From the NCBI RefSeq assembly GCF_051014445.1, contig NC_135141.1:28791422-28855421 (forward strand): a stretch of DNA of 64,000 nucleotides, given 5' to 3'. Source of the DNA: Colletes latitarsis (Eukaryota > Arthropoda > Insecta > Hymenoptera > Colletidae). This document shows, one piece after another, positions 36,960 through 49,992 of the stretch (position 1 is the stretch's first letter; the number at the start of each line of letters is the position of its first letter). Both the position numbers and the translations under genes were made by a program. The notes beneath the pieces are model-generated. The model was not told where the DNA came from and searched no databases. It worked only from the letters and a program-made list of their open reading frames with translations.

Positions 36960-37440
36960 TATAAGTCGTTCAATAAGTCCTTAGAAAATCCAAGACCTGG
37001 AGCTCGTAGCATCGAAAACGGTTTGTTTTTAATAAGCATCGTGGTTTACTAGGTAGCTCTGAGAGTCTCAGTTATATTCACCACATGGTTTCAATTTTTA
37101 TTGTCGATCGAAGCAAGAAACTTCATAGAGACGATGCGCGAGTGCACACCTGTGCAGTTTCGTTGGCCAAAATCGTGGAATTAAGGTTCGAATTATTACA
37201 ACATCCACCGTAATCACCGGATTTTTTTTTATTTCCAAACTTAAAGAAATGACTTGGCGGACAACGGTTCACCGCCCAAACAGATGCCTATTTTGAGGAC
37301 CTTCCGAAATCTTGTTTTTTAGATGGCTTGGAAAAGTGTACAGAATTGAAAGGAGACTACGTTGAAAAATAACAAAAAATCTACCTAAAATTATTTGTTT
37401 TTCTATCTTCTTCTAAGGACTTATCGAACGATCCTCGTAT
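36960..37440 (+). mobile_element. Internally deleted mariner (Tc1/mariner) relic
   Basis: Terminal inverted repeats of about 28 bp: the left end reads GTCGTTCAATAAGTCCTTAG, and the right end, inverted, reads GATCGTTCGATAAGTCCTTA. Total length is ~480 bp. Between them is the 3' part of a mariner transposase on the plus strand: HRDDARVHTCA (second catalytic Asp motif), LLQHPP then a stop where PPYSPD is expected, FFLFPNLKK then a stop where Trp is expected, GGQRFTAQTDAYFEDLPK and a normal C-terminal stop before the TIR. The segment between SPD and FFLFP lacks the residues that usually hold the third catalytic Asp. It is dead. Confidence 0.88.
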
Positions 37441-38039
37441 TTGCATGTAAGGCGCGTTAGGGAAGTTTCGTGATCGTGATTCGAAGCGAATTTCGAGGGG
37501 AATTTCTCTCGATAAAAGTCAAAGGTCGATCAGCGCTCGATTGAGAGTCGCCCGAGCGTGGCATCGAGAGTTTTGCATACAGGTGCCTATGAAATTGACA
37601 TAACCGCCCGGTCAGCGAAAAGAACACGGTAGAGGTCGACTGAAGAAGAACAAAGTGACGTCGTTCGGTGAAATAAATCGTCCATGGAAGGTGGGAATCG
37701 TTCGAGTATCCCTCTAGCGACGCTATGAAAAATATTGCACGCGGACAACGGGAACGAGCATAAACCCAATGGCGTATTCACCTTTTATTTCTCGGTAGTT
37801 TCGAAAGTATTGCCACGGTAAATGTCAACGTGAGATTTGCTCCGATGAAACGGGAGGGAAAAATAGCGGCAGCTGGTTTTCGAACGTTTCATCGGCCCAG
37901 AACTTTTGTTAGGGGATGCAAAAGGAGAGCATTGTTGCGTGAATATGAAACGGTGCAACATTTCCCAGTCTGTGGAAAATGGGAATAAACTTTTGAATTC
38001 TTTCGCGGCCACAGCAAAAGCTTTTCGTTTAATTTAATA
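37441..38039. other. Non-coding, no gene recognised
   Basis: The GC content is fairly balanced. Minus-strand frames at 37587-37781 and 37785-38012 are open but unrecognised. Confidence 0.35.
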
Positions 38040-38700
38040 ACAGTTTAGCGTTGATCATCGTTCTCACTCAAACTTAATTATGGAGTTGCTTAAATGTCTG
38101 TTTAATTTATCGTTTTGTGAAATTTCGAGGCATCAGAATTTGTTTTTACACGTGGTCATAGATTTTTTAGTTAGTATTGGTTTGGGTTTTTAGTAACAGT
38201 TTATCGTTGATTCTCACCCCCTATATTTGCTCAATTTATCTCTAATCGTCAACTAAATAGAGTTAGTTAAATATTTTACTAATTCTTTTATAAAATTTCA
38301 AGGCATCAGAATTTTTTTTAAATATGGTCATACATTTTTAGTTAGTATCTAGCATTGGGTTTTTAATAACAGTTTATCGTTGATTCTCACCCCCTATATT
38401 TGCTCAATTTATCTCTAATCGTCAACTAAATAGAGTTATTTAAATATTTTACTAATTCTTTGATAAAATTTCGAGGCATCAGAATTTTTTTTAAATGTGG
38501 TCATACATTTTTAGTTAGTATCTAGTTTTGGGTTTTTAATAACAGTTTATCGTTGATTCTCACCCCCTATATTTGCTCAATTTATCTCTAATCGTCAACT
38601 AAATAGAGTTATTTAAATATTTTACTAATTCTTTTGTGAAATTTCAAGGCACCAGAGGTTATTTAAATGGGAAACTAAATTTTTTAGACAGTATCTAGCA
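38040..38700 (+). repeat. 173-bp tandem repeat, about 3.7 copies
   Basis: The landmark CAGTTTATCGTTGATTCTCA occurs at 38197, 38370 and 38543 (period 173). A diverged first copy lies near 38040 and a truncated last copy ends about 38700. Units include 'ccccctatatttgctcaatt', 'cgtcaactaaatagagtt' and 'aggcatcagaat'. Confidence 0.92.
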
Positions 38701-38859
38701 TCGTTATCATACCTAGGGTGGCCCAAGCGTAATTTGATGTTTATCTTTTTACTTAAAACGCCCCAATGTTCTCGACCTCCTGTCGAGTGCAACGCGACAA
38801 GGGTGCATTTTGGCACAGAGAGCGTACGCTGAGATAGAATCGTTGATTCGATCTGATAG

Positions 38860-39700
38860 GTATATCGTTAGAGGGAAAGGATACCGAAGGGGGAAGATAA
38901 AATATAGAGGGAGTTGGAAGAAAATAGGAAAAGTTAAGGCTAACGGGGGAAGGATGACAAAATCACTGGAGTAAAGGTACAAACGGGGGATATAATTGAA
39001 TAAAAATAGATTGCATTAGTCTTAGAAGCTCATGTCGAGCTAGAAATATAATTTCAATTCTGAGAGACATATTTCTGGATCAAGGGAGACAAAAAATGGA
39101 AAAAGTTTGGGATAATAAAACGAGTAGTAAAGGTAAGAAATTAAAAAAGCAATGAAAAATACAACTGAACCAGCGGGATGCAGTTAATCGTGCTGTTGGG
39201 TAGAGGGAAAAAGAATAAGATAAAGAGGTAAACTTCTGAAACAGGCGCACAGTTGGAGGAGGGCAGTAAAATACTGGGATAATAAAACGAGGAATATAAA
39301 ATCACTGAAACAAAGAAAAGAGATTAAAAAAAAGCAGTACACATAAGAGTTGGATAACACTATGTAGGTCGCAGTGGTTAAAATAAGAGAACTAAGGTAA
39401 CCGTATCAAAGAACAGAGTTATAGACAAGGTTCGTTAACCTCGAACAAGACGATGGAGAAATATAATACACTGAAATAGATCATTTCGAGCTTAATAGCC
39501 ATATTGAGGCGGTAGAATATAATAGAATAAGAATAAGAAATACAGAAATGGAGATGAAACAGAAAGAAATAAAAAATGCAGCTCAGAATAGAAAATAGCC
39601 GTATTGCAAAAGAGAATACGACGAGGGTATAAATGACAAAAACAGAGATATAGTTAGGGGATATTAGAATAGAAACGAATGTAAAAAAGACGATACAACT
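38860..39700 (+). other. Strand-asymmetric purine-rich tract
   Basis: About 800 bp in which the plus strand is strongly biased to A and G, with many GGGGGA, GGAAGA and AAAGAG words. The phrase GATAATAAAACGAG recurs at about 39110 and 39277. The minus-strand 183-residue frame at 39419-39970 is explained by this bias (few stops on the pyrimidine strand, Phe/Ser/Ile/Leu-rich product) and is not called. Confidence 0.6.
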
Positions 39701-40499
39701 TTTATTGTGAACTATTTTTTTGGTATCTCTCGCTGTTACGAAGATACTCCACGAGATAGAAAATGCATTTTTTTCAAGGGGTGACATCGTCCCCGAAACC
39801 CGGAATTTCGCGCGAACATGGTTCCGGGTTATGGATGAATTATGCTGCTCGCGCGTCAATTTTTCAAAATTTTTCGAATTTTCGGCGTCGCGACGTTCCC
39901 TTGTTTGCGATGCCAACGCGAGTGGAAACAGTATTGAAAATTCTAGATTCGATCGATGCATATAGAGCAAAAATAAGAAATCAATTCTCCATTAAAATAG
40001 TCTTATTTCCATATCATTGATACGTTAGTCAAATTTATACATTTATTTAACGTTTAACATAAAATAATTAATCGAGACAAATATTTCTCTGTACATATAA
40101 TACAGACGAAATAAACTACATACATTTTGTAATGCATTTAAACATAGGCAAATAGCAAACAGAGAAAATTCAATCTTTAAATAACTTGCGTTCCTAATTT
40201 GGAACACTGACAAATATTAAAGAATCCTGATTTTGCCATCTATTGGCGATGAATGCAATCGATTACTACTGTCTGAAGGAATATAGCAAGGAAATATTGC
40301 AGTGTGAGTTTTTACAAGGTGATCTTTGACCTAATATTATACATAATAAAATATAAATATAAACGTAGCATTCAAACATGGAAAACGAGGGCCTCGGTAG
40401 AAAAAAGTAAACACTTTCTAAACCATCGATACCTATGAATTCATAACATTGAAGTTTTTATAAAAGCAAGTAAACGTGTATAATATTCCATATTAGGAG

Positions 40500-41400
40500 A
40501 ACTGACCCTATTATCAATCACAATAGTTTCCTCGTAGGTCAGAAGGTTACAAGAGCAACGGAGGTTCGACGACCCGGACGGAAGCACGGAAATAAGAGGA
40601 GCAACAAAAGGTAGCTGTTGCTTCGTGGGGGAGACTGCGAAGAGCAGAACAGGTGCGTCGAAACAAGACAGGGAAGAGGCAGGGAACCTGGCAGAGAGCG
40701 AAAGAGAGGATGGTGGCGCATGCTCCTCCTCATCGTGCACGCATCGCAGGCCAGGCAGTGGCCCACGTCGGCTCCAGGTACAGGCGAAAATCCATATTGT
40801 ACCCGTGCACCGTCTCCTACGGCCGTTGACGGACTCCGCGAGGAGGCCAGGACGCGTCTGTGCACCGGTTACGGGCACCGTCGCCACGCAGCTTCCTCGA
40901 GACTTACGCGCCGGTCCTCTTCGAGGTCTGCCATCCGCTTCGAGCACGTGCCGCTGGCAGTCGCGTGTCACCGCTCGCCGGCAGACAGATACGATAAAAC
41001 AGTCGCTCGAAGACCTCGCCACGGAACGGTTCCCCTCGTCTGCTTAAACTCTATCCTCCCCTCTGGAACGCAATTCGAAGCAATTAACAGCGCGGAATAT
41101 ATCAAGGGAACTCCAACCGCCACGGACGACAACAAAGAATGTTCAAGTGCTGCTGGTACTCGTGGAGGATCTGGGACAGCATACGGGATCGTACTCGAGA
41201 CGTCTCGGTAGAGTGGATTCGGCTGTAATAATTTGTGGTTCGTTAGCAGCGCGAAAGAACCGTGTCGACGCGACGGTGACGGAGTTGTCGAAGCTTCGGA
41301 ACTTGTTTACGGAAGCGATTAAGCAGCGATTGTGAAGGAAGTTCCTCCTGGCGCGGGAAACGAGAAACGATCTTTGCCCAACTATTAACGTCGAGGGCTC
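40500..41400. promoter_or_regulatory. CpG-rich island, candidate promoter or leader exon
   Basis: About 900 bp of markedly higher GC and CpG than the surroundings, with long frames open on both strands simultaneously (41022-40441 minus; 40618-41211 and 40625-41047 plus). Overlapping frames on both strands, with Arg/Ser/Thr/Pro-rich products and no family match, indicate base composition and not coding. It lies about 2 kb upstream of the diuretic hormone receptor exon and contains plausible plus-strand donors (CTCCAG then GTACAG, near 40779), so it may be that gene's promoter and leader. Confidence 0.5.
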
Positions 41401-43304
41401 GAAATCAGAATCGGGAGTATTCTGTCCGAGTTTCGCCGTAGTTTCATCGGTAGCCTTCGGATCGTAAGATCGAAGCCCTTTGTTACGAAGTTCGCGGACA
41501 AGTTCTGACGGTGGTTTCCGGGGTAGACAATAGGTGGGAATTTCATCTGCAGCCGTTCGAATCGTTTGATATCGCGCCGTCGGCGGTCTCGATAACTGAC
41601 GCGCACGTAGCCCTGTTGACAATCTCGTATCCATCCAGCGGACGATCTTGACAAATGATCACGCGGCTGCGAAGATTACCGAGCGGAACGTTTATTATTC
41701 CATCGGCTGTTATTCCCTCGACCAAGTCGGATTGAACGCTCGTTGTGAAAGGGAACGACTTCCAGGCGTCCGTAAGTCGATTTCAATTCAACCCCGCGTT
41801 CGTGCAAATTACAAATTACAGCTCCCTCGAGAATTTAACGACTCGAGACGGAACGCTTCTTTAAAAATTTCGATGCACGTCGCGTCCGGGGGAGGATGAA
41901 GAAATCTGGATCACGCTCTTTTAATCTTGGATGCGTGGACCAAAGCAAGAAAGGAGCCCAAGAGGATAAACCTTCCCCTCTTTAATGGCGGAGGATCTTA
42001 AAGGATCAGCATCGTTACTCGAGGAACGGTGGTCCCTTTTCCTCGAAAAATACGGTGGAAATAATAGCGTGTCGGACGTTCGGTGAAAAAAAACACTCCT
42101 CGTCGGGATTAAAGAGTCCTTTTACGAGTCTCCTAGTTGGCGTTCTGACCTCGGTTACGCGGAATTCTGAACATACTCCGCGAAAGTGTCCGCGTGCAAT
42201 TGCGAGGAAACCTGCAGGAAGAATAGAGGCTGGTAATAGTCTTGGTAAATTGAAGCTAAAAACGAGAGTCGTTTTTGTCTCTGATTTTCGAGCTTGTAGT
42301 CTGCATACGTAAATAGTTGTTGAAATTAGGTTTAACGAAGGTAGTAGTTTCTTTTTTTTTTGAATAATTATTTCACGTCTTTTTGTATGATTGTAAATAA
42401 TTCTGAAGGCAAGATGCATGGTTTCTGACTCGAGTTATTTCACGGTCCTCGATTCTAGTTTCTTGGCATGGAACGGAGATCTGTGTCCCTGCATAAACGA
42501 AATAGGGTCTAAAGAACATTTGGAAACAACGTTAGAGATTGGATACAACGGGGAGTAGCGTCGCACGGTTCCAGACTTTAGTTATTTCACGCTGCTCGAG
42601 TCTCTGAGCAGAATCTTGCAACTAACTCTTTGTAAAAGTCTCTAGCCTCAAAGGTGATCTGTGCTTCAAACGGAAGGGAAAATAGGATTCCATATAGGTA
42701 GCGTATAAACGAGTAGAGGCAGGATATAACACTTGAAATTGTACTCTTAACTTGTGCTTTTATAATCTTGCAACATCCTTGAAAATATCTCTTGACTCAA
42801 AGGTGGTTTCTCCGAAAAGAAAAATAGGATTTAACAAAAGTGTTCCGTATTTCCATGGAAGGAAGAATAGGATTCAATGTAGGGCACTTTTAAATAAATT
42901 TAGAGCCAAGACGCAATACCTGAAATTCTACTCTTATGCTTCTATTATCTTGCAACCTCCTCGCAATATCCAACAAAGGGCACTCGTAAAATCAATTTAA
43001 CAATTCCAGAGGCTGTATACCAGAACGCACGGTTCGTCGCGTTATTTTGCACCCAACTTTTCAAACTGCGTCCTTTAGACCCAAAGGCGATCTGTGTTTC
43101 CGCGAAAGGGAAAGTAGCTTGGAACAAAAACAAAAAAAGGCCAAGGTTAAACAAATCCGTAAATAATTTTTTGCGAGGGGAGAAGGTGCATCGGGGTTTG
43201 TTGTTCGCGTTGTCGGACCTCTCTCGAGTTTTCGACAGTGAACGAACTCGATCGAAAGTCGTGCAAGGGCGGTGTCTACGTCGGACACTCGGCCTCGGTC
43301 GAAC
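41400..43304. other. Upstream region of the diuretic hormone receptor
   Basis: GC content falls gradually after the CpG island. Imperfectly repeated phrases of the type 'gactcaaaggtg', 'aataggattcaa' and 'cttgcaac' recur between 42440 and 43000, suggesting old local duplication. A possible acceptor (TTTTCGACAG ending 43238) would place 43239-43304 as 5' UTR directly before the ATG. Confidence 0.4.
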
Positions 43305-43593
43305 ATGGCCTGGCTACAGGATAACGAGACCGCCTTCGACACCGGTAATTACGTGCTGAACGCTTTGAACTATATTAACAAGCTGAACGAGTCGCTCAAT
43401 TCTGAGGCGATGAATTGTTTGAAACTCAAACACCAAGAGCTAGAGTGGTTGTCCATGGGACGGCAAGAGGAGGAGCAACTGGGATGCGAAATTAGCTGGG
43501 ACTCTTTGCTGTGTTGGCCGAGGACGCCTCCGGGTGCTTTGGCCACTTTGCCGTGTCTCGAGGAGCTCAACGGAATTCGTTACGACAGCACAC
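43305..43593 (+). CDS. Dh44-R: CRF-like diuretic hormone receptor (class B GPCR), first coding exon
   Basis: N-terminal extracellular-domain exon of a secretin-family GPCR. In insects this receptor type binds CRF-like DH44 peptide and acts through cAMP in Malpighian tubules and neurons. It encodes 96 residues plus one base, ending at a GTGAGT donor at 43594. The Cys pattern and motif CEISWDSLLCWPRTPPGALA (61-80) followed by C84 and ELNGIRYDST matches the hormone-receptor domain of CRF-type receptors (C-x8-CWPRTP...GxxYD/N). Two sequons (NET at 7, NES at 28) precede it. No classic signal peptide is evident. Upstream in-frame GTG at 43272 exists; ATG 43305 is preferred. The rest of the receptor (three more disulphide Cys and seven helices) was not found before 64000, so the gene is partial here and its first intron is probably >20 kb. 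DH31 or PDF receptor is less likely. Confidence 0.82.
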
Positions 43594-45573
43594 GTGAGTT
43601 GTAATATTGTACATGTTAATAAACATACACCAGTCGTTTGATAACCGGGGTCACCGGTACACAAACTGTGTTCGAGAATCGGAGGATCTCGAAATATGGT
43701 TTTGTCGTGTTTCAAACGAGCGTATTTAATTTTCTATGGAATAGACGTTCGATGCAAGTTTTTCAAATAAAAGAAAGTTTCTTTCGAAAAACATTGACGA
43801 AGGTTTGGTGTGTTTTATTGGCACACTTCTACTCTGTTTTGCTCGTAATCGGCTCAACGGGACGAGCGAGCAAATATAAACAGACTTCTGATCTGCAGAG
43901 AGTCGTCTTGCTTTTTTAGGTCTATCGAGTCGTAAAATTCGATCGAACAGTTCCCGCGAGCATTCGAAGTGTTCGGTATTTATAGTTGTGTGATTTGCGT
44001 TGGATTCTATCGTGCTTCTAAGCTCGAGAGTGCCGTATTTTGTACCAAGTATGCAATAGAAAGACATAAATTACTTTTGACAGCAATTTCTATTCATCCT
44101 GTTTTAATTACTTTGGTACAATAATGTAGTAACGAACATGAGAGAAGTTGAGGAGAAATTTATCACGCGATCACTGCGTGAATTAATTATCTGTCTGGGT
44201 AAACGTAAGCTGTTTCTATTTACTGGAAATTACGGACCACATTCTGTCGATGTTGCAGGAACAACGTAACTTTGATTATGATTTTCGTTTCGAGGATTAA
44301 ATTTTCTTGATCCTTTCGTCCGGGATTTGTTATAAAATAATTGAGATAAAAAAGTAAATATCAATGTTTGATTTTCTATACTACAAATCGCTACGATTCA
44401 ATTTCTTAAAGTCGGTTCGAAGGAACGGAAGGATTTATAGGAACAGATTCGAGTCGTGGCTTTAAAGGGGACATGTTTACAATTTCACCTCGTGGACTCT
44501 CCATTTTGTTCTCAAATATTTTAATACTGTATATTAAACAATATAATCATATTAATAATCAGGAAGTTCTAATTATTAAAATAGAAAGACTCAAAGATAT
44601 TGTTACAAAACGTTCGAACGACATATTTCAGATAGCTAAATCCCAACGAGTTCCAAATTGTATCGAATTTAACATCAAGTAGCTGGGTGGAGTTCGAAAG
44701 CTTTGTCCAGTTGAAATCTTTGCTGACCAATATGCTTCATCTGTAATCAAGCGATTTCGTCTGTCCGGTCTGCTGTGAAATTGAAAAACGCGGTGAATAC
44801 TTTCAACGAATATCGACGCTCCGCGAATAAACGTCGTTCGTTGACGAATATTAATCCAAAGCAAAAATTTACGAAAGTTTGTAGAGGACAAAGGCGTTAA
44901 AAAAAGAGATTAAAAGCAAATTAAAAATTAAAAATTTGCCAGAGCCAGTGTCCCGTACGCGTTGCAATGTTCTTTGAAAAATTCATTGTAAAATAGTAAT
45001 TAATTGTCGTCGATCCGCGACGAAAGCAAAATGGCGAGTGCATCGAGATTTCCTTTCGCGATGATGTCGAGCCAAACTAGTCGGCGAAAGAGCCACGAAA
45101 GAAACAATACGAGAAAAGGAGTATTTATAAAGTCGTTCGTTATCGATCAATCTTCTCTACGTGGCTGCAGAACTCATTCTCCGTGCATGCAATGGCAGCG
45201 AATATCTCATAACTCGCGGAATAATTGAACCGGAACGCGTACATCCATCTTCGTATTAATTTTTAACCAATTCGACTACGGAGTACCCTGCTCGTTTTCA
45301 GAAACATAATAACGTACGATTCGTATCCGTGTACCTTGCAAACGAGAGAACGAAACGTCAAGAAACACTCGAGATAAGCACAGAGATACAAATATGGTTG
45401 AATACTCTTCTCGAATTTTTCGTTTCCTTCTCGAGACTCCGAGACTTCATCCTTTTTGACGTTACGTAACTTCTTAATTAAATTATTTATTTATTATACG
45501 GGTACAAGTCCATTAGTCTACAAGAGAAAATATAAATAATACAGAAATATGCGTAGAACAAAATCGATAGTTT

Positions 45574-45800
45574 TACAAATAGTAAATCTGATTTTTGAAC
45601 GAGGAAATTTTAATGGCAAAAAATTCTTAAAATTCAGCTCTCGATTCTTGTAAATTTCTAGCAGTGATTCTTTGCAGAATCTGGGAAAACATAGAATTGA
45701 TATTGAGTCTTACAAATAGTAAACCTGATTTTTGAACGAGGAAATTTTAATGGCAAAAAAATTCTTAAAATTCAGCTGTCGATTCTTGTAAAGTGACTCG
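45574..45800 (+). repeat. Two-copy 137-bp tandem duplication
   Basis: The segment beginning TACAAATAGTAAA at 45574 recurs at 45711, with matching 'gatttttgaacgaggaaatt', 'ttaatggcaaaaaa' and 'cgattcttgtaaa'. The similarity is high. Confidence 0.9.
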
Positions 45801-48800
45801 TCGCTGAATCCGTCCCGTTCCTTTGAAAATGATAATTAAATAGGAAGGTCGCGAGTGGCAATTCGAGATAGGACACGGATCCTCGCGAATTTCTGTAATT
45901 TTTTAATCGGACTCTGCAATTTAAATTCAGTGTTCAGATTGGATATAACAAGAGTTTCGAAGGCACGTAACGCCAGTTGGGCAAGAAATCAGCGAGGAAA
46001 AGAAAGACGGGCAGGAAAAGAAGTAACAGCTCGGGAGAAGCTTTAAGATTCCTTTTTCTTTCTTCTCCCCCCCGTTACAATCGATGCAGGGAATACCTAG
46101 TGATTCGTAAACGCCAGCACGTTCCTGACGTGAGTAGCTTCCGCTTTAATGATTCACGTTCTGCGTAACACAGAATCCATAAAACGGGGCTCGCGTATGC
46201 CTCGGAGCATCACAGGAATATCAAATCTCGATTTCTGCACGTTTGAGTCTGTTGTTGGTACGCGTTTGTACCACGAAATACGCGTTACATCTGTAACTAT
46301 ATTCGATCGTAACTCTCCTCCCTGGTAAACTTCGTTTGTCCTTTAAATGTTATTTTTTTTTTTAACGATAGCGACTTTTTCTTTTTTTCCCCGGCTGCAT
46401 CGAGTTTTCACGTTAATTAGTCGATTATCGATTTGCTTTTGTTTCCCTCTTTCGACGAAAATTATAGAGTTAAACTTTCCCGGAGCTCCTCCATGCGCGT
46501 TGGAGTAAACGCGATCGGAGTTTCTGTTAATTTCATTTAATCGACGGAAACGTTTGTATCGTTTAAAAATAATATATTATTTACTCTGTCGCGTTTGGTG
46601 TAATACGAAATAAGAAACACGTTTGGAATTTCCGTAACGGTTGAAAAATGTTCCTGAAAAATAACGGTAGTTTGAACGAGCGGCGAGGAGATGGAAAAAA
46701 CCAGTTAAATTTCGGTCGTTTTGCTGACCTTTTTAGGGGTTTAATTTGAAACAGCGTGGTCAACGGTGAAAATTAAAATTGCCAAGTGGAATAAACATGA
46801 ATTTTCTGAAAACAGACAATCAACGCGCGTTAGCAGACTGTCGAGAAACGAAACAATTTTTCTGCGGTTTGTTTATTCGTTTGCATATTTTTTATTATTT
46901 TTTCATTTCCACTTGTATCGATTTTACTATCCACCAGTTAGTTGAAATAACTTGACACAGGTTACATCGTCGTTAACGCTTGTAAGGAGCAACGCGAGTG
47001 GAAATAACGAGCATTAGTCAGACAAGTAGTAGAGACTTAAACGTATGGCGTTTCTAGTGCCACGGTAATTTGATTATTTTACAGAAATTCGGCTTTCGAA
47101 CGAATTAGACGATTCATCGTGCTACGTACGAGCTTTTATATTAAGAATTTAATAATGTTAAACAGAATTTGATACATGGAAAGAAAGTATGTTTCAAAAA
47201 TATTGTTTGATGCTTACTTCTTCCTTTTAAAGCAACTTCAGCTTAATCTGAACATTTTCTATCATTTGGCAGGAATGTTATGATAAATTTTTATTCCTGG
47301 AAAATTTCTTGTTCCTAAAAAAATTGATCGTAACGTGAAATATCGTTTCATTAAATATTTTTAAATAGAATCGAAAACCTATTTGAGCCATGCAGAGAAG
47401 TTGAGAAACACTGACCCCGTTGGAGAAATTTAAATCGAGTGAAATTTAAAAAGCTCTGAATAATCCAAAGCGTTTAACGATATAATACAGAGAAACGCAG
47501 AAATACAAAGGGAACGTTTTTTTCGACGACGGATATTTGTTTTTGAAATCTTGTCAGATGGTTCAGCCTGTAGCTCTGTTCTAAGCGAATATAAAGAAAA
47601 AGAATTTAGCTCGGAGTTAAATCTCTCTGTCTTCGACTTGTGAAATTCTAAAATAATAAACTATGTCTTAAAGTATTGTATCCTCGATCGATTTCTACGA
47701 GAAAAGACTCTCCAACGTTGTGATTAAAACAATTCTCAGACTGAAATATCAAAGGAAATAAACTTAAGTAGAATTCGCGAATTTTAGTTTATTTTTTGTA
47801 GTTTGCAATTGCCAATAATCGAAGCGTACAGTCGACGCGTGAACCGTGGAAAATTTCGTTTTAAGCCACGTATAATGTCCACGTGTAACGTTTTAAATGT
47901 TATAGTCTGGCCCAGTTGCTAATATTAGCCTGTTTACTCGCCACGATTGCAAGGTTGTTCGGATACGGTTTGTATCGTTAAATGAGCCACTAAGTGACTG
48001 GATTTCCTTCTTTAATTAAAAAGTGATACCACGTCGCGAAATTAATTATGAAAGTGGCCGTTACAGGCGACAGTCTAGTCGCGCTATTTAAGATCAAATT
48101 ACATTAGCGTCGATGTAATGTCACTGAAAGCAAACTGCAACTATGGCGTTCCTCTGCCCTGTCAGAGGCGACAGACTATCGCAAATACGCGGAGTGCGTC
48201 TTCGGAATGAATATTCACGAAGGGATTTTGGAAACCATTAACGCTGTTGACGCGATTCGCGCTTTCGCGAATTAATTCACTGTTTCGTCGTCAATAACAA
48301 CACCTCGCCGCCCCACTCGTAACTTCGTTTCACCTTTCGTCGTTTTCTTTTCTCATTTTTTTCACCTCTGTTTTTAAACGAAGACGCGAATCTACTTAAC
48401 GGAATTTACCTAATTAACACGGCGTCGCTAACGAATTGTTCAGGGCAGAAACGAAGGGCGGTTTAATTAAAGCACAACAATCCGAGAGAAAAGATTCGTT
48501 TTACGATTACAATCTCGCGATGCTTTTTATCGATCGTCAATTACGCGTTCCGCGGAGCCAATATAAATGCCGGACGAGTTTCAAAACGCGTCCGTAATAA
48601 TCGTTCGCGCGAAACCGGGAAATATTGTGGCGGACGGTTCGGTCGTCGAGGGATTTTTTTTTATTTGCATCGACGAGAGTCGATTAATGTTGTTGACGAG
48701 CAACGAACGGGACGTAATTCGTTTCGTGTTCGCGCGAAAGAAGTTCGAGATTGATGATAATTTATGTAAGCAACCAGCGATTCTACTTGTTGACTTTGAA

Positions 48801-49992
48801 TGCAAATTGTTTTCGTGCAAAAATGCGTTTAGAATTATGTTCAATAAAAAAAAACAGATACTCGATAGAAACTGCTTATTTTATAAGGAATGACGAAAGA
48901 TCTTGATCTTGAAATTCGAGGGTTAGTTCTATTTTTAGTTTCGACGACGAGATATAAAACAGGAACGCGTGTGTCTCGTGAAAAGGTTAAAAGTTTGGCA
49001 AACTGAATATGCGTGGAGGTGCTCATAAGGGGGGGAAAAAATCTCCCCCAGTTTTTAGTTATTATGCACACATAGGCGCGTTGTGTGCTGCACGTGCTCT
49101 GTGCAAATACAATATGGCGCTCGGGGCGGAACAGAGCTGCGTAAAACTTCTATCCGTGCACATCTGTCGTGTGCAGAGTGTCTCGTCTAATTTGAATACT
49201 TATCTCGTTCGTTTTCAAGTATTCATTAAATATTCATTCGAAAGGAAAAGTTTTAATCGATTGGAAAAACAAACGTATGGAATATTCGAGGTGGCCGAGT
49301 TAGGAAATTCTAGGGAATAAATCGGAAACGCGGTATAAAATCCACACGAGCCTTCATTATCGAGAAAATTGACGTTGAATGTTTGTCAAGCGCGATCGTG
49401 TATGATTTCACCGATGCATCCGACCATTACTCATTATTTCCACTTGCGTCGGTGATTGTAAACAGCGATGACGGAACGCCACTGTTTTCCCTAGATCTAC
49501 TATCTTCTTATTCGCTAGAACCAGTCAGAATACTATTTAGTAAACCTTTAGATTATTTCTTTTTTATTTAAAGTTTGTACATTGCCTTAATTTCGCTATA
49601 AAAGTTTCGTTTTAACAGTTGCTTTATAGTCGATTGATTAAAATTCTCGGACGAGGGTTTGTTGTAAAAATATGTAACCTTCAACGGGTAAAGCTGCAAG
49701 CGTAAGAACTTCAACTTTCTTTTAAAGCGGAATAACTGTACAACCGGGGCTTCTTTGCATCCGCTAAAGAGAAAAAGTTCTCTGTTAATGCTAAAATGAG
49801 TGGAATAAAAGTTTCACTGAATGTAAGTCGTTCTGCAACTATGTTTTCAGAGCGGAAGGTAAGGAGGGTAAAAAAATTACTGTTATATCAGGATTAATTA
49901 AAAATTTTACCAGTTCCGGTCTATGCGCTTTGACTAATGTTCAGTTACGGATTATGGATTATGGATCATTGCTGTTTACGTTGGGCGCGTAT

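Noticed and set aside
39419..39970. 183-residue minus-strand frame with apparent membrane segments
   Set aside because: Its hydrophobic run of Phe, Ile, Ser and Tyr is produced by the pyrimidine-rich strand of the purine tract.
40441..41211. Long frames of 140-197 residues on both strands in the CpG island
   Set aside because: They overlap each other on both strands and have Arg/Ser/Pro-rich composition without domains; GC-rich sequence has few stops.
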